Part shown: in pieces, positions 1 to 6,560 of the stretch | Layout: the number at the start of each line of letters is the position of its first letter | Position numbering within the stretch: position 1 is the first letter of the stretch | Source of the DNA: CAYPHY01 sp964410625 | GTDB taxonomy: Bacteria; Chloroflexota; Anaerolineae; Promineifilales; Promineifilaceae | Reading direction: 5' to 3' | Assembly (NCBI GenBank): GCA_964410625.1 | Contig: CAYPHY010000057.1 | Span: 1-26,787 of the forward strand | Length of the DNA: 26,787 bases | Made by a program: the position numbers and the translations under genes | Notes under the pieces: generated by a model | Seen by the model: only the letters and a program-made list of their open reading frames with translations | The model's database searches: none | What the model was told of the DNA's origin: nothing

Positions 1-55
1 AATGAACAATGAGACAATGAACAATGAGACAATGAACAATGAGACAATGAACAAT
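1..55. repeat. 15-bp tandem repeat (about 3.7 copies)
   Basis: The unit AATGAACAATGAGAC is repeated three times exactly from base 1, followed by a partial fourth copy ending at base 55. Looser variants (AATAAACAATGG, AACAATGATGAATAAACC) continue to about base 145. The array probably extends beyond the left edge. It lies just downstream of the ABC ATPase gene and contains no spacers, so it is a minisatellite and not a CRISPR array. Confidence 0.9.
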
Positions 56-63
56 CAAAAAAA

Positions 64-102
64 ATCCGCGTTATCCGCGTCTGATCAGCGTTATCCGCGT
101 AA
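64..102. repeat. TTATCCGCGT-type intergenic repeat
   Basis: Three copies of ATCCGCGT-like words occur here, the last two preceded by GCGTT or CGTT. The reverse-complement words (TTACGCGGATGACGCGGAT) recur at 2550-2610 and 4359-4385, so this is a dispersed intergenic family. The sense of the word flips between sites. No coding capacity is seen. Confidence 0.7.
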
Positions 103-152
103 CCACATTAGCAATAAACAATGGAACAATGATGAATAAACCAATATACCAG

Positions 153-1073
153 TTACTCTTTTAACTCCCGGCCGACAACCTGCAAGAAGCGTTCTTCTAG
201 CGAGAGGTGGTGCGGGGTGAGTTCGTAGAGTGCTTGGCCTTGTTCGACGATCCAGCGCGATAGTTCGGGGAGCAGGTCTGCCCCCCTCAGTTGCAGATGG
301 ATCGTGCCGTTGGCCCGTTCAAACGTGACTCCGTCGCCAAAGCGGGAAAGGCCGTTGAGAAATTCAGCCGTTGGCTGCCCCACACGCAGCGAAACGGCGA
401 AGGATTCCTGATCGAACGAAGCCAGGGTGGAGACTTGCAGGATACGGCCGTCACGGATAAACGCCACACGGTCACAAGTCTTCTCCACTTCGCTGAGCAA
501 GTGGGAGTTGAGAAAGACGGCCGTCCCCCGTTCGCGCAAACTGTTGATGATGTCGCGCACCAGCAGGCGGCCGACGGGGTCGAGGCCGGAAGTTGGTTCA
601 TCGAGAAAGACGAGATCGGGGTTGTTGAGCAGCGCTTGCGCCAGCCCGATGCGCTGCAACATCCCTTTGGAAAAGGCGCTGAGGCGGGTGGTGGCGCGGT
701 CGGCCAGGCCAACCAGCTCGAGCAGGCGCGGGATGGCCTCGGCGCGGGCTTCGCGGCTCATGTGGTAAAGACGGCCGTGGAGGTCGAGAAATTCGGCCGC
801 TTGCAACCACTCATGAAAGCGAAAATGCTCCGGCAAGAAGCCAACGCGGGCGCGAGTAAGGCGATCCCCCAGGGGTTGGCCGAGGAGGGTCGCTTCTCCG
901 GCCGTTGGCGCGGTCAAGCCGAGGAGCATTTTCACCGACGTGGTTTTTCCCGCCCCATTGGGGCCAAGAAAACCAAAAATCTCGCCCGGCTCCACCTGCA
1001 ACGTCAGGTCGGCCACGGCGACTTTTTCGCCAAACTCCTTGCGGAGTTGTTGAGTGTGGATGACAAGGTTCAT
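153..1073 (-). CDS. ABC transporter ATP-binding protein
   Basis: This 306-residue protein is the cytoplasmic ATPase subunit of an ABC exporter of the CcmA/DRA type. Walker A is GPNGAGKTT at residues 37-45. The signature loop is relaxed, FSKGMLQR at about 134-141, as is usual in this exporter class. Walker B with the D-loop is LVFLDEPTSGLDP at 154-166, and the switch His is H191 in NSHLL. Residues after about 220 form the C-terminal extension typical of these subunits. No permease gene is visible; it would have to lie left of base 1, beyond the tandem repeats. The gene reads in the same direction as the sigma/anti-sigma genes and the lactamase remnant upstream. The start ATG has only a weak ribosome binding site. 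The substrate cannot be told from sequence. Confidence 0.93.
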   Translation of the reverse strand: MNLVIHTQQLRKEFGEKVAVADLTLQVEPGEIFGFLGPNGAGKTTSVKMLLGLTAPTAGEATLLGQPLGDRLTRARVGFLPEHFRFHEWLQAAEFLDLHGRLYHMSREARAEAIPRLLELVGLADRATTRLSAFSKGMLQRIGLAQALLNNPDLVFLDEPTSGLDPVGRLLVRDIINSLRERGTAVFLNSHLLSEVEKTCDRVAFIRDGRILQVSTLASFDQESFAVSLRVGQPTAEFLNGLSRFGDGVTFERANGTIHLQLRGADLLPELSRWIVEQGQALYELTPHHLSLEERFLQVVGRELKE

Positions 1074-1103
1074 ATAGGGTTCATCGCTGTCGAATAGCGT
1101 ATG

Positions 1104-1131
1104 ATATTATTTGCTTTTCCGATAATTTCAA
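1104..1131 (-). promoter_or_regulatory. Candidate sigma-70 promoter for the ABC ATPase
   Basis: Reading the minus strand, TTGAAA (bases 1131-1126) is followed 16 bases later by TAATAT (1109-1104), about 30 bases before the start codon at 1073. This suggests the ATPase can be transcribed separately from the sigma-factor genes. Prediction from consensus only. Confidence 0.4.
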
Positions 1132-1207
1132 GCCGATCACACTTGAGAGCGATTTGGGAAGTCGAGGTCATCCACTTGCCGCTTTAATCGCAGCGATGGC
1201 GCCACGA

Positions 1208-1491
1208 CTAGTCGGTTTCCTGCTGCTTTTCTAGCTCGTTGCGGAAACGCTCTTCCGCTCTGTTGATGAAGTTGAGGTAGCCATCCCGATCAATGAACGG
1301 GTCTACAGGAATGAACTAACGTTGGTCGTGCCAACGTAGTAGAGGTTTCCAGCGATGTGAAAAGGCCCCACAGGTATCTGTCTGTTCCTTTTAATGGCCG
1401 ACTGCCACAGTGTAAAGAGTGTGGCAACTACTATTGTTGCCACACTCATCAGAATCACCAGCACCAGTCGTCGCTTTTTGAGGCCAACCAT
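1208..1491 (-). pseudogene. Internally deleted subclass B3 metallo-beta-lactamase remnant
   Basis: The first 62 codons (1491 to 1303) encode a basic N-terminus, a hydrophobic signal/anchor at about residues 8-29, and then GPFHIAGNLYYVGTTNVSSF. That stretch resembles the start of the subclass B3 metallo-beta-lactamase fold, just before the first buried strand. The frame ends at a TAG. In another frame, bases 1309 to 1208 encode PVDPFIDRDGYLNF followed by INRAEERFRNELEKQQETD and a stop, which resembles the C-terminus of the same family. The middle, about 200 residues with all the zinc-binding His/Asp motifs, is missing. GTTCATT occurs on both sides of the junction, about 18 bases apart. I read this as one large out-of-frame deletion that left a non-functional gene. 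The alternative is an unrelated 62-residue membrane protein. Confidence 0.72.
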
Positions 1492-1523
1492 ATAGGATTC
1501 TTATGTTGGCATCCCGATTAAAG

Positions 1524-2537
1524 TTACTGTAGCGAACTTGCCAGGACTATTAATTCATCAATGCTTCTCGGCCCGGTCAGGACATGGACTTTGCCATCTT
1601 TGTGCCACAAGACGCCAGGCTCTTCATTAATGGCGGTCATTGCCGCGCCCGTTGTGCCATCCACCGACACTTCACTGAAGCTGGCGATGCCTTGTGGGAT
1701 AGGCAGCAGGAAGGTGCTCGTCCAATCAATGTTTTGTGCCATACTGCGTGCGGCGTCCGGTTCAACACCGAGGACTTGCAGCAACGCCTCGCCCAGCACT
1801 TCCGGTTGCACGTCTGCCGGATATTCGGCATAGGGGGATTCACCCTGGGACAAACTCGTTCCGTCGCTCCACTCTTGACGCACCATATCAGTGATGGAGA
1901 CGTATACACTCTTTCCATCGAGGCTGTCGGGCAAGAGTTGAGGGTCTGCGCCAACGGCTTCCATGATCGCCCGCGCTCCTTCTAAATCGACGGTCAAACG
2001 GCCGCTACCCCCATCAACCAGATAAACTGCTTCCGGTGCACCGAGGCTGCTAATGGTGCGCACGTCGAGACCCGTCAGCGATTCTCCCTCTTCGATGGAA
2101 GCAATGGACGTCGGTTCGTCCCCCGGTTCATCCAAGACTTCAAATGTGCCAGGCGACAACTCTTGTTCGGCCAATCGCTCTAGCAACTCGATGCGTTCCG
2201 GCGAAACAGAGATGGCCGCAAACTTTTGCACGCGGAACAGGCCGAGGAAATCACTGGCGACCGCCCGCACCGACGGAAAACTGAATACTACAGCCAGCAG
2301 CAACACAGTGGCTAAACCAACAATCCAACCTTTACGTTTTGACATCTCTAAACTCCCTTGTGATTTTGCACTAAACAACTGATTTAAACGAGACGACCAG
2401 GTGACTCGTGGAGCGCGTTGTAACTGTTTTTGAATACGAACATAAGCTTGCTGCACCGGCTGCGGTGTGTCCGCGGCCGTTGGCTCCAACACGCTTAGTT
2501 GTTCGATCACTTCATTCACTTGCTTCTCTTCCATCAT
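1524..2537 (-). CDS. Anti-sigma-factor-like membrane protein (DUF4367-like)
   Basis: This protein of about 337 residues has an N-terminal cytoplasmic part of about 68 residues and one membrane segment (GWIVGLATVLLLAVVFSF, about 70-87). A long, acidic, Cys-free extracytoplasmic domain follows, with repeated ideas of a DUF4367/anti-sigma C-terminal fold (AVYLVDGG, VLWHKDGKVHVLTG). It starts about 110 bases after the ECF sigma gene on the same strand, the usual sigma/anti-sigma arrangement, so its likely job is to hold the sigma factor at the membrane until a signal arrives. No classical zinc anti-sigma motif (HxxxCxxC) is present. Two adjacent ATG codons (2537 and 2534) follow a GAGGA; an in-frame TTG at 2546 is less likely. 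Name assigned by context and topology. Confidence 0.65.
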   Translation of the reverse strand: MMEEKQVNEVIEQLSVLEPTAADTPQPVQQAYVRIQKQLQRAPRVTWSSRLNQLFSAKSQGSLEMSKRKGWIVGLATVLLLAVVFSFPSVRAVASDFLGLFRVQKFAAISVSPERIELLERLAEQELSPGTFEVLDEPGDEPTSIASIEEGESLTGLDVRTISSLGAPEAVYLVDGGSGRLTVDLEGARAIMEAVGADPQLLPDSLDGKSVYVSITDMVRQEWSDGTSLSQGESPYAEYPADVQPEVLGEALLQVLGVEPDAARSMAQNIDWTSTFLLPIPQGIASFSEVSVDGTTGAAMTAINEEPGVLWHKDGKVHVLTGPRSIDELIVLASSLQ

Positions 2538-2549
2538 AGTCCTCAATAG

Positions 2550-2610
2550 TTACGCAGAGCAGATAGTTACGCGGATGACGCAGATAAAGCGCAGATTTCG
2601 CGGATTTTTA
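2550..2610. repeat. TTACGCGGATGACGC-type intergenic repeat
   Basis: The spacer between the sigma and anti-sigma genes holds degenerate copies of GTTACGCGGATGACGCAGAT followed by AGCGCAGATTTCGCGGATTTT. It belongs to the same family as 64-102 (opposite orientation) and 4359-4385 (same orientation). Confidence 0.65.
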
Positions 2611-2648
2611 TTTGTTATGGAAAGTTCTTTCAACTCTCCACTCCGCAC

Positions 2649-3245
2649 TCACTGCTTTCCACTAACCACTCGCCACTCTCTACGGAACGCTTCGACCGCC
2701 CTTGCCAGCAGTGTGCCGACGGAACCGGGGGCGATGCCGCAGACGGCCGCCAACTCCGCATAACTGAACTCCATCTGCCGCAAAAGCAACAGTTGTACTT
2801 GCCGCTCCGGCAGCCGGGCTAGAGTGGCTCTAACCAGGGTAGCCTGGTAGCGATGCTCCACTTCTTGCTCCGTCGTGGGCGTGGGCGCAATTTCGCTCTC
2901 CGGCAGCAACACTGAGTCACGGCTCTGGCGGCGACGACGGCCGCGAATGGCGTTGTAGCCGCTGTTGGTCGCCACCCGGTAGAGCCAGGCGGTGAGGCTG
3001 TGTTCTTCACCATCTGCCCGACGCTGCCGAAAAAGCCGCTTGCCAAAGGCATAGTTGTAAAGCTTCATGAAGACCTCTTGTGTCAGGTCTTCGGCCTCAT
3101 CCCGATTGCCCATCAACCGGAACAACAACCCATACACGCGGTCATAGTGCCGGTAAAAGAGCGTTTCAAAGGAAGCCACATCGCCCTGTGCCATGCGCTC
3201 CAATAACAAACTATCACTAACAGTCGTCACGTTTTGGTCTTCCAA
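2649..3245 (-). CDS. ECF-family RNA polymerase sigma factor
   Basis: This 198-residue protein has only sigma regions 2 and 4, the hallmark of extracytoplasmic-function sigma factors. Region 2 covers about residues 20-110, with the core-binding/-10 motif DEAEDLTQEVFMKLY and the later LTAWLYRVATN. Region 4 covers about 135-190 and contains LPERQVQLLLLRQMEFSYAE and the DNA-recognition helix around IAPGSVGTLLARAVEAFR. It is the first gene of the minus-strand group and is followed by its probable anti-sigma partner. An unusual feature is the basic insert between regions 2.3 and 2.4 (GKRLFRQRRADGEEH). The ECF subgroup and regulon cannot be assigned here. Confidence 0.93.
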   Translation of the reverse strand: MEDQNVTTVSDSLLLERMAQGDVASFETLFYRHYDRVYGLLFRLMGNRDEAEDLTQEVFMKLYNYAFGKRLFRQRRADGEEHSLTAWLYRVATNSGYNAIRGRRRRQSRDSVLLPESEIAPTPTTEQEVEHRYQATLVRATLARLPERQVQLLLLRQMEFSYAELAAVCGIAPGSVGTLLARAVEAFRREWRVVSGKQ

Positions 3246-3262
3246 TGTTTTTACACCCTTCT

Positions 3263-3290
3263 AAACACCGCCGGGGTTGGATTTGTGACA
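3263..3290 (-). promoter_or_regulatory. Possible ECF-type autoregulated promoter
   Basis: On the minus strand, TGTCACA (3290-3284) and GTGTTT (3268-3263) are separated by 15 bases and sit about 20 bases upstream of the sigma gene start. TGTCACA-like -35 elements are known for some ECF groups, and ECF genes often drive themselves. Only one copy is visible in the window, so this is a weak prediction. Confidence 0.25.
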
Positions 3291-3298
3291 GGAAGAAT

Positions 3299-3362
3299 GA
3301 GATTGGAGAATTAGAGATTGGAGATTGTGCGACTTTCCAATCTCTAATCTCCTCTTCTAATC
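3299..3362. repeat. GAGATTGG/GAGATTAG repeat, inverted
   Basis: Short near-identical words (GAGATTGG, GAATTAGAGATTGG) on the left are mirrored by CCAATCTCTAATCTCC and CTTCTAATC on the right, so the transcript could fold into a long imperfect hairpin. The spacer separates the divergent sigma gene and caspase-like gene. It belongs to the same family as 7014-7078, 11512-11550 and 18050-18136. Confidence 0.75.
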
Positions 3363-3414
3363 ACTTCCTTAATCCTTCTTGTGCCATCCTGTCCCACGTT
3401 ATATAACTAATTCG

Positions 3415-4341
3415 ATGGGCGAACGAATTGCTTTAGTGGTTACTAATCTGCACCACCGGGATGAGGCTTTAGCGCGGCTGCCCACGGTCGCAGCCAACGT
3501 AGATTTGCTGGCGTCGCTCCTGAATGACCCGGAGATTGGCAACTTTGACCACGTGACGGTGCTGGTGGATGAGACGGCCGAAACCGTCCAGGCCCACATC
3601 CGCGACTTCTTCCGCTTGCGTTTACCCTACGACTTACTGCTCTTTTATATCATCGGCCCCGGCTTGTTTGATCGGGCGGGGGAGCTTTATTTCCCGACGA
3701 TTGACACACAATATGAGGCGCTGGCCTACACCGCCGTTTCCGCCACCTATATTGCCGATTGGATGGACCGCAGTTTCTCGCGGCGCAAGATGCTGTTCCT
3801 GGATAGCCATTTTGGCCGAGCGGCCGCTTCTGAATTAGTAGGACCAGAAAGCGCGGCCGTTGGCGTCGCTTTTCAAGGCAATGGGCAGTGGCGAACGGTG
3901 GTCAGTCGTAGCAACGAGATCACTTACGCTTTGACGGCCGCTGGAATTGCGGGCGAGGGCGGTGACATTGGTGAAGCGGCCGCTGCTTCCTTTACAAACG
4001 CCTATATCAACGGCTTGCAAACGGGGGAAGCGGACTTGAACGGCGATACCTTGATCGGGCTGGGCGAGTTGTTTGAGTACATCAGCGACCGGCTTGCTCA
4101 AGAGGCCGCTGCCCCTGAGCCACAAATCTGGCGTTATGGGGAACGAGATGATCTGGCGTTTCTCGGCCGTCGTGTGGGTAAAGCCGGTCGGCCGATCAAG
4201 TGGGATTTGCTGATCGGGGGACTGAGTGCGCCGCTGCTGATCGTGCTGGTGGGCGGCCGTGCCGACCCGCGCCATGCCGGGGTGATGGCGTTGCTCTTTG
4301 TTGCCTTCTATACCCTGCTCTACATCTTCCTTGAGGATTAG
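3415..4341 (+). CDS. Caspase-fold (peptidase C14-like) membrane protein, catalytic residues missing
   Basis: This 308-residue protein has the layout of bacterial metacaspases. It shows ERIALVVTN at the start, FDHVTVLVDETAETV (about 44-58), DLLLFYIIGPG (73-83), the KMLFLDSHFG strand (125-134), and the late motif GEADLNGDTLIGLGELFEYI (204-223) common in C14 proteins. The usual catalytic dyad is absent. The His of the GHG motif is Pro (GPG, 81-83), the DSCHSG-like cysteine box reads DSHFG (130-134), and the protein contains no cysteine at all. Two hydrophobic segments (about 264-281 and 288-305) anchor the C-terminus in the membrane. The inferred role is a non-proteolytic scaffold or sensor with a caspase fold. 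The ATG at 3415 was chosen because homology begins there; an in-frame TTG lies at 3379. It opens a plus-strand run continuing to 8193. The gene contains eight CGGCCG palindromes. Confidence 0.75.
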   Translation: MGERIALVVTNLHHRDEALARLPTVAANVDLLASLLNDPEIGNFDHVTVLVDETAETVQAHIRDFFRLRLPYDLLLFYIIGPGLFDRAGELYFPTIDTQYEALAYTAVSATYIADWMDRSFSRRKMLFLDSHFGRAAASELVGPESAAVGVAFQGNGQWRTVVSRSNEITYALTAAGIAGEGGDIGEAAAASFTNAYINGLQTGEADLNGDTLIGLGELFEYISDRLAQEAAAPEPQIWRYGERDDLAFLGRRVGKAGRPIKWDLLIGGLSAPLLIVLVGGRADPRHAGVMALLFVAFYTLLYIFLED

Positions 4342-4358
4342 GCTCAATCTAATCAATT

Positions 4359-4385
4359 GTTACGCGGATGACGCGGATTTTTTTC
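4359..4385. repeat. TTACGCGGATGACGCGGAT intergenic repeat
   Basis: A clean copy of the word GTTACGCGGATGACGCGGAT followed by a T run lies between the caspase-like and glycosyltransferase genes. It is the same family as 64-102 and 2550-2610. Confidence 0.65.
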
Positions 4386-4437
4386 TTGTCGGTTCGCTTG
4401 ACTGCCGGGGACGCGCTATACTAGCTTGCTACGGCAC

Positions 4438-5337
4438 ATGGAAAGGATTTGTTGTTCATTGGGCATTGCCGCCCATAATGAGGAGGCCAATATCGGCCGT
4501 CTCCTCCAGCGCCTCCGTGACCAACACCTGCGGCAGGTGGAATTGACGGAGATCATCGTTGTTGCCAGCGGTTGCACCGATAATACGGAGGGGATTGTCT
4601 TGCAGCACGCGGCCGAAGACCCGCGTATCTGCCTCCTCTCCCAACCGCGCCGCGAAGGAAAGGCGTCGGCGATGAACTGGTTCATCCGCCAGGCGCAGGA
4701 GCAGGTGCTGGTCTTGTGTAGCGCCGACTTGCTGCCTGCGCTGGATGCGCTGGAGCATCTCGTCACCCCCTTTGCTGACCCGGAAGTGGGCATGACCGGT
4801 TGCCGCCCGGAACCGGTGGATGATCCGGCGACCTTCATGGGCTTTGCCGCCCACTTGCTTTGGGATTTGCACCATGAGATGAACCTCGTCGGCTTCAAGG
4901 CGGGGGAGATGATCGCCTTTCGCAAGGTGTTTGAGCGTATTCCACAGCAAACGGCCGTGGACGAAGCCAGCGTCGAGCCGTTGATCCGCGGCCAGGGCTA
5001 CCAGGTAAGATATGTGCCGGAGGCGGTTGTCTATAATAAAGGGCCGGAGACCGTAGCCGACTTCCTGCGCCAACGCCGGCGCATCTATGCCGGTCATTTA
5101 CAAATGAAGGCGCAACTCGGCTATGCGGTCAGCACGATGAGTGGCGCGTCTATTCTGCGGCTGTTGCTGCGCCGCTTGCAATGGCGGCCGAAACCATTCC
5201 TTTGGACCTGGGCGGTGGTGGCGTTAGAAGTGTACGGCCGTTTCCTCGGCCGCCGCGATTTTAGGAACGGCCGTGATCATTCCGTCTGGGAAATTGCGAC
5301 GACGACGAAGACTTTGTCGGTAAGCGGTGAGCAGTAA
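4438..5337 (+). CDS. Family 2 (GT-A) glycosyltransferase
   Basis: This 299-residue protein is an inverting GT2-type transferase that moves a sugar from a nucleotide donor. It shows the N-terminal nucleotide-binding motif IAAHNEEANI (10-19), VVASGCTDNT (41-50), the EGKASAMN segment (73-80), and an acceptor-side motif DEASVEPLIRGQGY followed by QRRRIYAGH. The metal-binding DxD position reads CSAD (94-97), so only the last Asp is kept, which is uncommon. The tail contains a hydrophobic, aromatic stretch (FLWTWAVVALEVY) that may touch the membrane. It lies about 100 bases after the caspase-like gene and 60 before the radical SAM gene. Donor and acceptor are unknown. The ATG at 4438 has no clear ribosome binding site; a TTG at 4426 is an alternative. 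The stop codon lies inside a repeat. Confidence 0.85.
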   Translation: MERICCSLGIAAHNEEANIGRLLQRLRDQHLRQVELTEIIVVASGCTDNTEGIVLQHAAEDPRICLLSQPRREGKASAMNWFIRQAQEQVLVLCSADLLPALDALEHLVTPFADPEVGMTGCRPEPVDDPATFMGFAAHLLWDLHHEMNLVGFKAGEMIAFRKVFERIPQQTAVDEASVEPLIRGQGYQVRYVPEAVVYNKGPETVADFLRQRRRIYAGHLQMKAQLGYAVSTMSGASILRLLLRRLQWRPKPFLWTWAVVALEVYGRFLGRRDFRNGRDHSVWEIATTTKTLSVSGEQ

Positions 5338-5377
5338 TTGGTCATCGGATTACTGTTTACCGATTACCGTTTACCGC
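5318..5377. repeat. GGTAA/TTACC inverted intergenic repeat
   Basis: Words such as CGGTAAGCGGTGAGCAGTAAT on the left are mirrored by ATTACTGTTTACCGATTACC and GTTTACCG on the right, giving an imperfect hairpin. The glycosyltransferase stop codon (TAA, 5335-5337) and its last five to six codons are built from the repeat. Confidence 0.6.
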
Positions 5378-5397
5378 GATAAACAAGTAATCGAGAT

Positions 5398-6546
5398 ATG
5401 AACTCCATGCTAAGCGTCCTGGCACGCATCCCTTTATTCAAGGCCTACCGCCGTTTTGGTTGGCCGCAGATGCTGCCGTTAAATATCACCCTTTCTCCTT
5501 CCCCCCGCTGTAATTCACGTTGCCTGACCTGCAACATCTGGATGAAGCGCGAGAATGAACTGACCCTGGAGGAGTGGGACAAGACCCTGGCCTCGTTGGG
5601 CGAGGCTCCCTATTGGTTTACGATCAGCGGCGGCGAGCCGTTTATGTTTCCCGGCATTGTCGAATTGGCACAACTGGCCTATAAGCATTGCAAACCGGGG
5701 ATCATCAATATCCCCACCAACAGTATCCTCAAGACTATCCCTGACAAGGTGGAACGCATCGCCACCAGTTGCCCAGAGAGCCAGTTGATCATCAATCTTT
5801 CGCTTGATGGCGTTGGCGAAAAACATGACTTTATTCGTGGCGTTGCCGGTAACTTCGCCCGCTTTGAGGAACGGTTGGAGCAGCTGCTTGATTTGCGCGA
5901 ACGGCTGCCGAACCTGACGTTGGGCATCCACTCCGTTGTCTCCACCTTCAGCGTCGGCCATCTCGACGAGTTGATCGCCTATGCCGACCAGTCCGGCGCA
6001 GACCAGTTCATCACCGAAATCGCCGAGCCGCGTGTGGAACTGGATACCGTCGGCTTGCCGATCACGCCGAGCAAGGAGGAGTACAGCGCGGCGATTGACC
6101 GGCTGATCGCCTATGTGGAAAGCAAGCAGTATAAGGGCATGGCGCGGATTACCGAGGCGTTTCGCGTGGAGTATTACAAGCTGGTGAAGCGCATTCTCGA
6201 CGAGCAAGACCAGGTGATTGATTGTTATGCCGGTTGGGCCAGCACGCAGATTTACGCCGATGGTTCCGTCTGGCCGTGCTGTGTTCGGGCTGATAATCTG
6301 GGCAATTTGCGCGATTACGATTATGATTTTAAGGCGATCTGGTTTGGCGAGAAGATCAAGGAAGTGCGCCGATCGATTGCTGCGAAGGAGTGTCATTGCC
6401 CGTTAGCCAATGCCTCTTATACCAATATGTTGCTTGATGTACCTACCGTGACACGAGTGGGGGCGAAGGTGATCGCACCGCAGTCCATTCCGGTACGGCC
6501 GCGAACGGATGAGCCTGCGACCGAGCCAATCACCTCGGCACAATAA
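5398..6546 (+). CDS. Radical SAM protein with SPASM-like C-terminus
   Basis: This 382-residue enzyme has the CxxxCxxC motif (C38, C42, C45) that binds the radical-generating 4Fe-4S cluster with S-adenosylmethionine. The GGEP motif is at 78-81, and ISGGEPF and LSLDG match the radical SAM barrel. A C-terminal SPASM/twitch region holds extra cysteines (C276, C294, C295, C332, C334) in the pattern DGSVWPCCVRADNLGNL, which suggests auxiliary iron-sulfur ligation. The family acts on peptides, sugars, lipids or cofactors. With a glycosyltransferase before it and a methyltransferase-like protein after it, modification of a surface or secreted molecule is possible, but the substrate is not shown. No small precursor peptide with an obvious leader is seen. 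A Pro/Thr-rich tail follows residue 360. The gene is 14 bases from the next. Confidence 0.88.
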   Translation: MNSMLSVLARIPLFKAYRRFGWPQMLPLNITLSPSPRCNSRCLTCNIWMKRENELTLEEWDKTLASLGEAPYWFTISGGEPFMFPGIVELAQLAYKHCKPGIINIPTNSILKTIPDKVERIATSCPESQLIINLSLDGVGEKHDFIRGVAGNFARFEERLEQLLDLRERLPNLTLGIHSVVSTFSVGHLDELIAYADQSGADQFITEIAEPRVELDTVGLPITPSKEEYSAAIDRLIAYVESKQYKGMARITEAFRVEYYKLVKRILDEQDQVIDCYAGWASTQIYADGSVWPCCVRADNLGNLRDYDYDFKAIWFGEKIKEVRRSIAAKECHCPLANASYTNMLLDVPTVTRVGAKVIAPQSIPVRPRTDEPATEPITSAQ

Positions 6547-6560
6547 AGATATAGTGGTTA

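Noticed and set aside
1..55. CRISPR-like array at the left edge
   Set aside because: Fifteen-base units are contiguous with no spacers; it is a minisatellite.
291..1097. Plus-strand frame of 268 codons opposite the ABC ATPase
   Set aside because: It is antisense to a gene with all Walker and signature motifs intact; no independent support.
3379..3414. Upstream TTG start adding a Cys-containing 12-residue lead to the caspase-like protein
   Set aside because: No ribosome binding site, and the lead lies in repeat-derived sequence. The fold begins at MGERIALVV.
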